A stretch of DNA of 64,000 nucleotides. Origin: Marinomonas hwangdonensis (GTDB taxonomy: Bacteria; Pseudomonadota; Gammaproteobacteria; Pseudomonadales; Marinomonadaceae). This document shows, in pieces, positions 40,852 through 49,625 of this stretch. Within the stretch, counting starts at the first letter, position 1. Each line of letters begins with the position of its first letter. Both the position numbers and the translations under genes were made by a program. The DNA is taken from the NCBI RefSeq assembly GCF_003721245.1, contig NZ_RIZG01000008.1:88384-152383 (forward strand), given 5' to 3'. The notes beneath the pieces were generated by a model. It saw only the letters and a list, made by a program, of their open reading frames with translations. It did not search any database and was not told the origin of the DNA.

Positions 40852-41761
40852 ATGGCTGAGAATATATTTTAGTGGCGTCTTAATGGGGGCGGCTGATGTT
40901 GTCCCTGGTGTCTCTGGAGGGACTATCGCGTTTATTTTGGGGGTTTATGACCGTTTGATCGGAGCATTGAGTGGCGTTAATACACAAAGCGTTGCATTGC
41001 TTCGGAAAGGGAATTTAAAAGCCTTGTGGCATCACTTCGATGGTACTTTTTTATTGACGCTGGGAGCCGGTGTGGTGACCAGTATTTTTCTGCTTGCGGG
41101 TGTCATTACTCATTTATTGGTCGAGTATCCGAGCTATTTGTGGAGTTTCTTCTTTGGGCTAATATTAGCGTCAGCTTATTTTTTAATCAGTCAAATAACA
41201 GATTTTTCATGGCGTCACTTTTTTGTGCTCTTAATCGGTGTCGCGTTAGGGGCAAGTTTGTCCTTGCTTGTGCCAACCCAATTTGACACCTCCCTAACCA
41301 TGATCTTTTTTTCTGGAGTGATTGCGATCTGCGCCATGATTTTACCTGGCATATCGGGCAGTTTCTTGTTGCTCATAATGGGCATGTACGGCTTCATTCT
41401 TTCAGCCATTAAAAACTTGGATTTTGTGGTTATTTTTACCTTTGCCGTTGGTGCTGTCATTGGTTTACTGAGTTTTTCTAAAATACTCAATCTGTTGTTG
41501 CTGCGTGCTCGCTCTATGACCTTGTCTCTGTTGACTGGAATTATGTTGGGCGCCTTAGTAAAGGTATGGCCTTGGAAGGTCACCGATGCTTGGAGTTTCG
41601 TGGGCGATAAGAAGATTCCAACCAATGAAACCTTGGTTTTGCCTTGGCAATTAGCTGACTATGTTTGGTTAAGTGACTTGCTACTGCCATGTGTTTTTAT
41701 TCTTGCGGGTTTGTTAAGTGTGGCGATTATTTCTCGCGTTTTTTACGAACCTAAAGCGTAG
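40844..41761 (+). CDS. DUF368 membrane protein, probable polyprenyl-phosphate transporter (PopT type)
   Basis: A 305-residue polytopic inner-membrane protein opening with the DUF368 signature GVLMGAADVVPGVSGGTIAF and a second related motif, GVIAICAMILPGISGSFLLLI, in the middle, an internal repeat. DUF368 proteins have been shown in other bacteria to return undecaprenyl phosphate across the membrane (PopT). It starts eight bases inside pcm. A functional link with UppS elsewhere in the window is inference. Confidence 0.88.
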   Translation: MPKWLRIYFSGVLMGAADVVPGVSGGTIAFILGVYDRLIGALSGVNTQSVALLRKGNLKALWHHFDGTFLLTLGAGVVTSIFLLAGVITHLLVEYPSYLWSFFFGLILASAYFLISQITDFSWRHFFVLLIGVALGASLSLLVPTQFDTSLTMIFFSGVIAICAMILPGISGSFLLLIMGMYGFILSAIKNLDFVVIFTFAVGAVIGLLSFSKILNLLLLRARSMTLSLLTGIMLGALVKVWPWKVTDAWSFVGDKKIPTNETLVLPWQLADYVWLSDLLLPCVFILAGLLSVAIISRVFYEPKA

Positions 41762-41768
41762 AGGAATC

Positions 41769-41801
41769 ATGAATACTAAGGTGAAGCATTATTTACGTTA
41801 G
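41769..41801 (+). CDS. Ten-residue mini-ORF with strong ribosome site, at the expected nlpD start
   Basis: ATG AAT ACT AAG GTG AAG CAT TAT TTA CGT TAG encodes MNTKVKHYLR. It starts seven bases after the DUF368 stop and has AGAGGA correctly spaced upstream. This is a much better initiation site than the one used by the nlpD frame, which opens 25 bases later in another frame. It could be a leader peptide coupled to nlpD or the remains of the original nlpD N-terminus after a frameshift. Confidence 0.45.
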   Translation: MNTKVKHYLR

Positions 41802-41826
41802 CATCTTAAAAGCGGGTTGGGCATCA

Positions 41827-42696
41827 TTGCGAACTGTGTTTACGGGTTGGCTGGTTTCCCTGTGCCTGTTTTTAACGGGATGCTCTTATGAAATCCTACA
41901 TTACTCGGATAATCCCCAGAAAGCATTTGCATCGAATAATGCGACTTTAACGTCGATTCCGGCTTCAGGAATACACATTGTCGAGAGCGGTGAAACCTTA
42001 TTTTCGATTGGTTTTCGCTACGGACTTGATTACAAAGAGTTAGCCGCTTTCAATCGAATTAACCCCCCTTACACGATTTTTCCTAAGCAGAAAATCAGAC
42101 TGGGTACACAGCCTGTTACTGCTACCGCTCAAGCGGACTCTATTAAAACTCCTATTATTCCGGCTGAGACCAAAGTCACTGCCATCAAAAATACGGAAAC
42201 TAAATCAGAGGTTGCGGTGTCAAAACCCAGTGTCGTTATTCCGTCATCTTCGCCCGTTATTGTTAATACATCGTCAAATAACAAGGCTGAGCCATTAGCG
42301 CCGATACAGACGAATGATACGCCTATCAGTGTTTGGGATTGGCCCGTTGATGGCGAAGTAGTAACGCGTTTTTCCAACGCGGGAGTGAGTAGCAAAGGCA
42401 TAAACATTAAGGCCGATGAGGGCTCTTTAATCAAAGCGGTTGCGAATGGCACGGTTGTTTATGCGGGTAGCGGTTTAATTGGTTATGGGAACCTTGTTAT
42501 TGTTAAGCATAATGAGGTATACCTGAGTGCTTATGCTTACAACGAAAGAATTTTGGTAAAAGAACAGCAAAATGTTCAGATGGGGGATTCCCTTGCCGTT
42601 ATTGGTGGTAAAGGGAATGAAAGACCACTGTTGCATTTCGAGGTCCGACGCGATGGTAGACCGATTGATCCACTGAGTGTGTTACCGAAAAGATAA
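41827..42696 (+). CDS. nlpD: LysM/LytM lipoprotein NlpD
   Basis: Outer-membrane lipoprotein that activates the amidase AmiC for daughter-cell separation. A signal sequence with lipobox LFLTGCS, a LysM domain (HIVESGETLFSIGFRYGLDY) and a C-terminal LytM (M23) domain are clear. The first M23 histidine is absent (SSKGINIKAD), as in the non-enzymatic E. coli protein. The start is uncertain: TTG 41827 and GTG 41836 lack a good ribosome site. The main rpoS promoter lies within nlpD in E. coli. Confidence 0.93.
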   Translation: MRTVFTGWLVSLCLFLTGCSYEILHYSDNPQKAFASNNATLTSIPASGIHIVESGETLFSIGFRYGLDYKELAAFNRINPPYTIFPKQKIRLGTQPVTATAQADSIKTPIIPAETKVTAIKNTETKSEVAVSKPSVVIPSSSPVIVNTSSNNKAEPLAPIQTNDTPISVWDWPVDGEVVTRFSNAGVSSKGINIKADEGSLIKAVANGTVVYAGSGLIGYGNLVIVKHNEVYLSAYAYNERILVKEQQNVQMGDSLAVIGGKGNERPLLHFEVRRDGRPIDPLSVLPKR

Positions 42697-42737
42697 GTTG
42701 GCTGTTTAAATGTGGTCTGGGTGTTTAAGGAGGGGAT

Positions 42738-43739
42738 ATGAAGTTAGCAAATAACAATGATAAAGCTGAAAAAGTATCAGATATGGAAGAGTTTGATCTC
42801 GATACACTCGAAGATATAGAGAATGAAGAAGACCAAGTAGATGAGGAGTTTGAATCTGCTGTCAACGCGCGTTACGCAGAAGCCGAGATAAGTCGTAATC
42901 TTGATGTGACTCAACTTTACTTAAGCGAGATTGGTTTTTCTCCGCTTTTAAGTGCCGAGGAGGAAGTGCATTTCTCACGGTTGTCTCTAAAGGGTGATGA
43001 AAAAGCGCGTAATCGCATGATAGAGAGTAATCTTCGTCTTGTTGTAAAGATTTCACGGCGTTACTTAAATCGGGGCTTATCTCTTTTAGATCTCATAGAA
43101 GAGGGGAATTTAGGGTTAATTCGTGCAGTCGAGAAGTTTGATCCAGAGCGAGGGTTTCGCTTTTCAACCTACGCTACTTGGTGGATACGACAAACCATTG
43201 AACGTGCCATCATGAATCAAACGCGAACCATTCGTTTGCCCATTCATATTGTTAAAGAGCTCAATGTCTATTTGCGTGCCGCTCGTGAACTTACGCAGAA
43301 ATTGGACCATGAACCCAGTGCGGAAGAGATTGCAGAAATGCTGGATCGTCCGGTCGAAGACGTCAAAAAGATGCTGAGCTTAAATGAAAAAATCAGCTCA
43401 ATTGATGCTGTATTTAGTGGTGATGACAATGACAGCAGTTTAGCTGATATTTTGGCGGACACACTACATCAAGGGCCAGAAGCCGATAGACAAGATGGCG
43501 ATGTATTACAAAGCATAGAACTGTGGCTAAACGAATTAAGCGATAAGCAATGTGAAGTCATTATTCGGCGATTTGGACTGCGCGGCCATGAAGCAAGCAC
43601 TTTGGAGCATGTTGGTGCTGAGATTGGCTTGACCCGTGAACGCGTCCGGCAAATACAGGTAGAAGCATTAAGAAAGTTGCGTCTGATTATGGACAAAGAA
43701 GGCTTGTCGTTGGACGATGTCATCAAGCTTGATAATTAA
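42738..43739 (+). CDS. rpoS: RNA polymerase sigma factor RpoS
   Basis: The general stress and stationary-phase sigma factor. The 333 residues include an acidic N-terminal region ([19 protein letters not shown]), region 1.2/2 ([36 protein letters not shown]), region 2.4 [16 protein letters not shown] and region 4.2 [20 protein letters not shown] 42738 follows AAGGAGGGGAT. nlpD upstream and the position confirm RpoS over RpoD. Confidence 0.97.
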   Translation: MKLANNNDKAEKVSDMEEFDLDTLEDIENEEDQVDEEFESAVNARYAEAEISRNLDVTQLYLSEIGFSPLLSAEEEVHFSRLSLKGDEKARNRMIESNLRLVVKISRRYLNRGLSLLDLIEEGNLGLIRAVEKFDPERGFRFSTYATWWIRQTIERAIMNQTRTIRLPIHIVKELNVYLRAARELTQKLDHEPSAEEIAEMLDRPVEDVKKMLSLNEKISSIDAVFSGDDNDSSLADILADTLHQGPEADRQDGDVLQSIELWLNELSDKQCEVIIRRFGLRGHEASTLEHVGAEIGLTRERVRQIQVEALRKLRLIMDKEGLSLDDVIKLDN

Positions 43740-43828
43740 TCGTGAGGGGGTAAAAACACCTTAGGAACACAAGTATCCACCATCACACTAGCGTTGAGTG
43801 ATGGCGGGAATAATGCTTCAAAGCCTTA

Positions 43829-45268
43829 TTATGAATTGACCTTATCAGGTTCTGAAGAGGTCATTTTCTCAATATGTTCTTGTATTTGTAGTCTGTATTT
43901 CTCAGATAAACCTTTAACCTCATAGGCTAAAATTTCAGTATCATCGTGCTCTATTATTTCAGGTAGGCCCGTAAAAACACGGTTTTGGATGTGAGGTAAG
44001 GTAAAAATCTCGTCGCTGATAATCAGTTTGTTAATGCTTTGAGATAAACTAAGCTGATGAACACTCACGAGTAGATCTTCTATTTTTTCTGCTTTGAAGA
44101 GATCATTTTTCATCAAGTTAGTGACTTCACGATTTCCCTGGTGTAAGCCTAAATGAAAATTAAGTTTAGGTATGTCGCTGTACAAGGTATTTTCGAATAA
44201 CTTATCGATCAAGCCGAGAAAGAGCTGTGCTGTGCTTACAGCGTTCATATATAGGTTGTCATCACAGTCTTTTGCACTGAATAGTATGATTACGGAGTTC
44301 TCTTTATACTGATGGACTTGACCTAAATAAACCTCACTGGCTTGAAAAATAGCCCTATAAATAGGAGTCAGCAAATTAGCTACTTGTAAGGGTGACATTT
44401 TCTCTTGCCAAGTCTGCAAATTTAGAACATCAAAATACAGCACGCAGCTGCGTTGTCTGGATTCTTCAAATATGGCGTCAAAATTAATTTCAAATTGTGT
44501 TTCTGTGGTCTTGCTTACTTCTTGATCTGTGACGATGGGTTGCGGCGTTACTTCTTTAGGAAGCTCTAAGTCATAGAGGGGTTTGATTGCCTGGTGTAAC
44601 TCTCTGGCCTCCCGATAAACTGGCGTGTAGCCAAGTTGGATTTTACGTCCTTTACTGAATGAGTTGAGCATTGTGGTAGCCTCGTTAATAGGCGCAAATA
44701 ACCATTTTGTAATCAGCAAAATTAACAAGACCGCGATAGTGGCAATGAAAATGGCCATCCCAATCAGTAAATTGTTTAAATGCTGTAAGGTATTTTGAGC
44801 AGGCGTCCGGTCAAGAGTAATGAGGACATGCCCTACAATCTCGTCTCTGAATCGAATACTAGAGCTGTATACACGACGTCGATCATCGTTAGGGCGAAAA
44901 TCACGATCGGAGGACATGCCAGTGCTGGTGCTGCTGGCTTCGGCCAATAATTCGTCTTTTTTGTTGTAAACGCGAGCGCTTAAAATATTTTCATCAACAA
45001 CCAGCCGATTGAGCAGTACATTAAGACTGAGTAAATCGTTTGTTAAGATGGATTGTGTGGCATTGAATGCGGCCTGAGTCGCTAAACTACTACCCAAGAC
45101 TTCGGTTTGTTGAGAAAGATAATTTTCGAGAGCATAAGTCATTGTGTACCAAAAAATACACAAGGTCAGAATAATAAGTGAAACAAATGACACTATGGTG
45201 ATGACAGAGGCGCGTAGGTGTTTGTGCATAAAAATAGCCGCTGTTTTTGTTTTGATTTGGGTGTCCAT
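43829..45268 (-). CDS. AhpA/YtjB-family membrane protein with degenerate cyclase-like domain
   Basis: 479 residues: two membrane helices (about 20-42 and 165-187) enclosing an extracytoplasmic domain, as in the AhpA/YtjB (SMP_2) family, whose gene is divergent from serB in E. coli as it is here. The long C-terminal part (from about residue 265) resembles a class III nucleotide cyclase fold: VLYFDV with the first metal Asp, VHQYKENSVIILF where the second Asp is replaced by Glu, and HLGLHQGNREVTNL. The missing Asp suggests a regulatory or inactive domain. ATG 45268 after GAAGGA. Confidence 0.75.
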   Translation of the reverse strand: MDTQIKTKTAAIFMHKHLRASVITIVSFVSLIILTLCIFWYTMTYALENYLSQQTEVLGSSLATQAAFNATQSILTNDLLSLNVLLNRLVVDENILSARVYNKKDELLAEASSTSTGMSSDRDFRPNDDRRRVYSSSIRFRDEIVGHVLITLDRTPAQNTLQHLNNLLIGMAIFIATIAVLLILLITKWLFAPINEATTMLNSFSKGRKIQLGYTPVYREARELHQAIKPLYDLELPKEVTPQPIVTDQEVSKTTETQFEINFDAIFEESRQRSCVLYFDVLNLQTWQEKMSPLQVANLLTPIYRAIFQASEVYLGQVHQYKENSVIILFSAKDCDDNLYMNAVSTAQLFLGLIDKLFENTLYSDIPKLNFHLGLHQGNREVTNLMKNDLFKAEKIEDLLVSVHQLSLSQSINKLIISDEIFTLPHIQNRVFTGLPEIIEHDDTEILAYEVKGLSEKYRLQIQEHIEKMTSSEPDKVNS

Positions 45269-45358
45269 TCACGTCCTTCAAGATAAAAAGTAGGGCAATA
45301 ATGAAAGTATACACATGATAACGGCTGTTTTCTGAATTCTTTAAAGTAGAACAGGTGC

Positions 45359-45387
45359 TTAGCGAAAAGAAAACGATTTGCTATAGT
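45359..45387 (+). promoter_or_regulatory. Possible serB promoter
   Basis: TTAGCG at 45359-45364, a 17-base spacer, and TATAGT at 45382-45387, 28 bases upstream of the serB start. The -35 match is poor, so this is tentative. Confidence 0.3.
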
Positions 45388-45414
45388 AGGCACCTTAGTG
45401 AATTAGGAGCTTTT

Positions 45415-46332
45415 ATGTCAGCCAGTATTACTCTCATTGGGTCATTGACCTTAGAATATCTTGACCAATTTCACGTCTGGTTAGACGCTCGTGGCTTGCA
45501 AGGTGCGTCGCGCACTTTGACAGACCATGATGATCTTGTTGGTGTTACGCAAGTGATCTTGACGGCGCCGGTAAGTGACAGTGCTTCTCTTCGAGCTGAA
45601 TTGCTTGCTATGTCAGACTCAACTGGCATAGATCACATTTATCAGTCGATTATGTTGGATATCCATACAGCCGGTGTCGCGGTGTTTGACATGGACTCAA
45701 CCCTGATTAAGGCGGAAGTAATCGACGAGTTGGCGGTAGAGGCAGGAATCGGAGAACAAATTGCAGCGGTAACGGCAAGTGCTATGCGTGGTGAGATTGA
45801 CTTCGTCGAAAGCTTTGTACAGCGTTTAGCGCTATTAAAAGGATTGAATAGCGATGTTTTAGACGGTGTTTACAATAGAATTGAGCATATGGATGGTATC
45901 TCGACCTTGATGAAGGTGTTGAATCAGCATGGTTGGCATACGGCCATTTTATCGGGTGGTTTTACGTACTTTGCGGACAGAGTTCAAGCACAATATGGAA
46001 TGTCGGAAGTGCATGCCAATGTATTGGAAATTAAAGACCATGTTTTAACTGGCAAACATGTGGGGCAAATTGTTGATGGTGAGCGTAAAAAGCATCTACT
46101 GACCAATATTGTAGAAACGCAAAACGTCGACTGGGGTCAAACCATTGCCTGTGGTGACGGCGCTAATGATTTATTGATGTTAAATCATGCCGCTTTAGGT
46201 GTGGCCTTGCATGCTAAACCTCTAGTACGAAAACAGGCTCCTTGTCCGATGAGTAATCTGGGTTTAGATGGGGTGCTTTACCTATTGGGCATGACGTCTG
46301 CACAAATTCGACAGTGTCTTGCGGGTGAGTAA
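45415..46332 (+). CDS. serB: Phosphoserine phosphatase SerB
   Basis: Last step of serine synthesis. HAD-fold enzyme: nucleophile and acid-base Asp in VAVFDMDSTLIKAE, Ser/Thr in ILSGGFTYFA, and the GDGANDLLML metal loop. The frame opens earlier, but the start is taken at ATG 45415, which has TTAGGAG at the right distance (305 residues). An N-terminal ACT-like region of about 85 residues precedes the catalytic domain. Confidence 0.95.
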   Translation: MSASITLIGSLTLEYLDQFHVWLDARGLQGASRTLTDHDDLVGVTQVILTAPVSDSASLRAELLAMSDSTGIDHIYQSIMLDIHTAGVAVFDMDSTLIKAEVIDELAVEAGIGEQIAAVTASAMRGEIDFVESFVQRLALLKGLNSDVLDGVYNRIEHMDGISTLMKVLNQHGWHTAILSGGFTYFADRVQAQYGMSEVHANVLEIKDHVLTGKHVGQIVDGERKKHLLTNIVETQNVDWGQTIACGDGANDLLMLNHAALGVALHAKPLVRKQAPCPMSNLGLDGVLYLLGMTSAQIRQCLAGE

Positions 46333-46427
46333 TTTTTTGTACACAAGTTAAACAATTCTATTGTCCGTTCTAAAAGCTTGTTATGATTCTGAGTAATAAT
46401 GGTAACAAGCTTAACTGAGGTAATGTT

Positions 46428-47348
46428 TTGTCTGAAGTAAAACTGTCTGACGTAGATTTAAACTTGCTGTATGTTTTTCATGTTTTAATCGAAGAGTTGA
46501 ACGTGACCAAAGCCGCTACTAGGCTAAACGTATCTCAGCCTGCCGTGAGCCGATCATTGTCGCGTTTACGCGATGTGTTTAATGATCCCTTGTTTATTCG
46601 TACTTCTCATGGTTTGACGGCGACGGCCAAAACGCAAAACTTAGCGCCATTTCTGTCCGACACACTTAAAGGGCTTGAAAGCCTTATTCAACCAAGTGAA
46701 TTCACCCCTCAAACTAGCCAGCGTCGCTTTATTCTCTCAACAACCGACTTTGGTACCTTGACCGTATTGCCTAAGATTTTGGATCAATTTCTTCAAGAAG
46801 CGCCGGGGGCTATTCTGGATGTGAAGTCTTGGAATGAAGACATGGTTGCGGAGTTAGACCAAACTACGATTGATGTTGCTGTGGCGGTTTTGTCAAAAGA
46901 GCCCCCCGTCGGCATTCGTGCCATGCGTTTAAAAAGTGATCGTATGGTGTGTTTAGCGCGCAAGGGACATCCTGATATTCAGCAAGAGTTGACATTAGAA
47001 AATTATCTTCAGGCAAGTCATGTACAGGTAGTCTTGGGTCGACGAGAGTATTTTGCGGTTGATCGAGAGCTAGATAAAATGGGGCATAAGCGTCATGTGG
47101 CTGTGCATTTACCTAATTTCGTACCAGCGGCAAGAGTCGTCATGGACAGTAATTTGTTACTGACCGTGCCACGTTTATTTGCCGAGGATATGGTAGAAAC
47201 AGTGCCTGAAATGGTGTTGCATGAGCTGCCGTTCGCAACGCGAGAGTTTGACTACTCGATGATTTGGCATGAGAAATTTCAACATGACGCGGCGCATATT
47301 TGGTTTCGCGGTTTATTGCGCCAGGCCTTTTTGGATGCTTCTGCCTAA
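46428..47348 (+). CDS. LysR-family transcriptional regulator
   Basis: 306 residues with the N-terminal helix-turn-helix VTKAATRLNVSQPAVSRSLSRL and a periplasmic-binding-protein-like effector domain. Starts at TTG 46428, seven bases after ACTGAGG; an ATG five bases earlier is out of frame. The target cannot be told: the neighbours, serB and an orphan HepT-like gene, are unrelated. Effector unknown. Confidence 0.88.
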   Translation: MSEVKLSDVDLNLLYVFHVLIEELNVTKAATRLNVSQPAVSRSLSRLRDVFNDPLFIRTSHGLTATAKTQNLAPFLSDTLKGLESLIQPSEFTPQTSQRRFILSTTDFGTLTVLPKILDQFLQEAPGAILDVKSWNEDMVAELDQTTIDVAVAVLSKEPPVGIRAMRLKSDRMVCLARKGHPDIQQELTLENYLQASHVQVVLGRREYFAVDRELDKMGHKRHVAVHLPNFVPAARVVMDSNLLLTVPRLFAEDMVETVPEMVLHELPFATREFDYSMIWHEKFQHDAAHIWFRGLLRQAFLDASA

Positions 47349-47359
47349 TATGTCAACAC

Positions 47360-47788
47360 TTATTCTTTTGTGCTTGATAGACGTGTTGTCCATTCTTTTG
47401 TTAATACCTCAACTAAGCTGTAACGCCTTAGCGTCATGGCTTCCTCTAAATCGGCAAAGTTTTCTTCTAGGTAATCATGCAAAACCTTGTCTCTTAATTG
47501 AATAAGAGTGCGTATTTGTTCTGCTTGCTCATATGTGACATCTTTGTTTGCAATGAGTGCATCTAGCACTTCCTTACGTGAAGAGATATCTGTGTTGTAG
47601 TGATGCTGTAAAACATATCGGGCAAGGTCCAACATCGAAGCGACCAGCAATTGAAAAGAGTGCTCAATGACCATGATGTCGTCTTTTGAATAGTCGGCTG
47701 TTTTAGCCCGTTTTCTAAAGTCGTCAAGCCGCTTAATCATCGCGTGCTGATGTTCGTAAAGAGACGTTTCCCACTCTGTGTTTCTCAT
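47360..47788 (-). CDS. HepT-like HEPN protein (DUF86), no MntA partner seen
   Basis: A 142-residue all-helical protein with the HEPN motif R99-x4-H104-x-Y106 in RDKVLHDYLEE, the catalytic RNase motif of HepT toxins, whose Tyr is AMPylated by the MntA antitoxin. No MntA (nucleotidyltransferase) gene lies next to it; its neighbours are the convergent LysR gene and moeA. It may be a stand-alone DUF86 protein. Function is inferred from the motif only. Confidence 0.7.
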   Translation of the reverse strand: MRNTEWETSLYEHQHAMIKRLDDFRKRAKTADYSKDDIMVIEHSFQLLVASMLDLARYVLQHHYNTDISSRKEVLDALIANKDVTYEQAEQIRTLIQLRDKVLHDYLEENFADLEEAMTLRRYSLVEVLTKEWTTRLSSTKE

Positions 47789-47811
47789 ATTTCACCGCCT
47801 CGTTATAAAGC

Positions 47812-47841
47812 CAATAGCGCTCTGATATTAAAGCGCTATTG
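47812..47841 (-). other. Ten-bp inverted repeat between moeA and the HepT-like gene
   Basis: CAATAGCGCT at 47812-47821 pairs perfectly with AGCGCTATTG at 47832-47841, loop of ten. On the minus strand it follows moeA and is followed by GGCTTTATAACG, a poor T tract. It may be a weak terminator ending the mo genes. Confidence 0.5.
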
Positions 47842-47874
47842 TTAGTCTAGGCGAGTTCTGTGCAAAGGGGGAGT

Positions 47875-49068
47875 TTAAAAACCTGAAAAAGGGTAAAAAT
47901 CATAGGCATGACCATATTCGATCTGGGTATTGGCCTTGATGTGCAGATACCCCTGACTTTCGCAAGCCGCTAGCAAGGCACCAGAGCTTTGTTGAGCATG
48001 GGCGTACGCAAGGCCATCTTTGCCTATAGAAACGCGTAAAAATTCGTCTCGCTGAATGGCTTTTAAACGCTTAAAGCCTGCACTCACAGGGTAGGGCTGA
48101 GGATGTTTTGCATTCTGTCCAGCGCATACAGACAATAATAGGCGGGCAAACCAATGGTAAGTAACTAAGGTAGAGCTTGGGTTGCCGGGCAGGCCAAGGA
48201 ATGGCACACCGTCTAAAGTGGCATGGACAAGGGGTTTGCCTGGTTTAATGGCAATTTTCCACATATGCACAGAGCCGAGCTTTTCAAGAACGCCTTTTAC
48301 ATGGTCTTCTTCACCCACAGAAACGCCACCAGAAGAAAGAATCACATCGCAAGAGGACAGTAAGGTTTTTAATGCCGCTTCTGTGCTTTCGGGCGTGTCT
48401 GCGACATGAAGACAGTGACTAACCTGATAGCCAGCCTGTGCCACCAGAGCGCTCAGCATTGGGCCGTTTGAATTGTAAATTTGTCCGGCTGCCAAGTCTT
48501 CGCCCGCAGGGATAAGTTCATTTCCCGTGGTTAGAATACCCACACGCAGTGGTTCAAATACCTTAATGTGTGTTATTCCAAGACTGGATAACAGGCCAAT
48601 ATGGATGGGGGTAATCTTTTCTCCCGCCGCAATGACCGTTTGACCAACGTGCATGTCTTGTCCTGCCGGACGAATATTATCACCCTGTATAGGGGGAGCA
48701 TCTAATACCAGCTTGCCATCAATGAGGTGGCCATTTTCCTGCATGATTACAGTGTCGGCACCAGGTGGTATGTTCGCTCCAGTAAAAATACGGGCACAGG
48801 TGCCTGGTATTAAAGGCTGTGGATGATGACCTGCGGCAATTCGTTGGCTAATGGTGAAATGCTTACCTTCTTGCCAATCGGCATAGGCTAACGCATAGCC
48901 ATCCATCGCGCTGTTGTCATGAGGTGGTACGGCAATATGGGCGATAATGTCTTCTGACAGAATGCTTCCTAGCGCATGAGGAAGCGCGATTGTCTGTTGT
49001 GCTACACGCACTGTGGCGCTTCGTTTTATTTCTTGCAGGGCATCCTCAAATGCAAGCAAACTAGACAT
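47875..49068 (-). CDS. moeA: Molybdopterin molybdotransferase MoeA
   Basis: Inserts molybdate into adenylylated molybdopterin. The 397 residues show the family's HDNSAMDGYAL motif and the GGVSVGEEDHVK segment of the MogA-like domain, then LPGNPSSTLVTY. It is the last gene of the moaA-moaB-moeA operon, six bases after moaB. The resulting cofactor is used by MsrP in this window. Confidence 0.95.
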   Translation of the reverse strand: MSSLLAFEDALQEIKRSATVRVAQQTIALPHALGSILSEDIIAHIAVPPHDNSAMDGYALAYADWQEGKHFTISQRIAAGHHPQPLIPGTCARIFTGANIPPGADTVIMQENGHLIDGKLVLDAPPIQGDNIRPAGQDMHVGQTVIAAGEKITPIHIGLLSSLGITHIKVFEPLRVGILTTGNELIPAGEDLAAGQIYNSNGPMLSALVAQAGYQVSHCLHVADTPESTEAALKTLLSSCDVILSSGGVSVGEEDHVKGVLEKLGSVHMWKIAIKPGKPLVHATLDGVPFLGLPGNPSSTLVTYHWFARLLLSVCAGQNAKHPQPYPVSAGFKRLKAIQRDEFLRVSIGKDGLAYAHAQQSSGALLAACESQGYLHIKANTQIEYGHAYDFYPFSGF

Positions 49069-49073
49069 ATCGG

Positions 49074-49613
49074 TTACGCCTCAAGTTGTGAGTGTGTGTT
49101 GGGCCCAATAAGTAGGCTGACAAAATTACAAGGTCGATGTGAGGCATCTAACTGTTCTTTTAAAATGCCATTCCATGCCGTTTTGCAGGCACCTGTTGAT
49201 CCAGGTAAACAAAAAATCAATGTTTGATTCGCGAGTCCTGCTATAGCACGAGACTGAATAGTGGATGTACCTATTTCTAGAAAAGACAGATGTCGGAATA
49301 ACTCGCCAAAGCCTTCAATTGTTTTATCAAACAGGGGGGTCATAGCTTCAGGTGTGCTGTCTCTTGAATAAAATCCTGTACCACCAGTAATCAAAACGAC
49401 GTGAGTTGCTTGATCAGCAATCCATTGGGAAACCGCAGCACGCATTTGGTAAATGTCGTCTTTGACGAGTTTTCTTTCGTTAAGATGATGGCCTGCTTCG
49501 GTCAGTAGTTCGATGAGAGCATCGCCAGAGGTATCTTCTGCGATGGTTCGTGTGTCGGAAACGGTGAGTACGCTGATATTGAGTGGGCGGAAGGGCGTGG
49601 ATGTTTTAGCCAT
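49074..49613 (-). CDS. moaB: Molybdopterin adenylyltransferase-like protein MoaB
   Basis: MogA/MoaB family; binds molybdopterin and in many bacteria adenylylates it. The 179-residue protein shows VLTVSDTRTIAEDTSGDAL, LITGGTGFYSRDSTPEA, and the CLPGSTGACKTAWNGIL motif. It lies 12 bases after moaA and six bases before moeA on the same strand. Confidence 0.92.
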   Translation of the reverse strand: MAKTSTPFRPLNISVLTVSDTRTIAEDTSGDALIELLTEAGHHLNERKLVKDDIYQMRAAVSQWIADQATHVVLITGGTGFYSRDSTPEAMTPLFDKTIEGFGELFRHLSFLEIGTSTIQSRAIAGLANQTLIFCLPGSTGACKTAWNGILKEQLDASHRPCNFVSLLIGPNTHSQLEA

Positions 49614-49625
49614 AGTATGTTTTGT

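Noticed and set aside
43780..43804. CCATCAC/GTGATGG inverted repeat between rpoS and the AhpA-like gene as a terminator
   Set aside because: Only seven base pairs with an 11-base loop and no T tract on either strand; kept out of the feature list.
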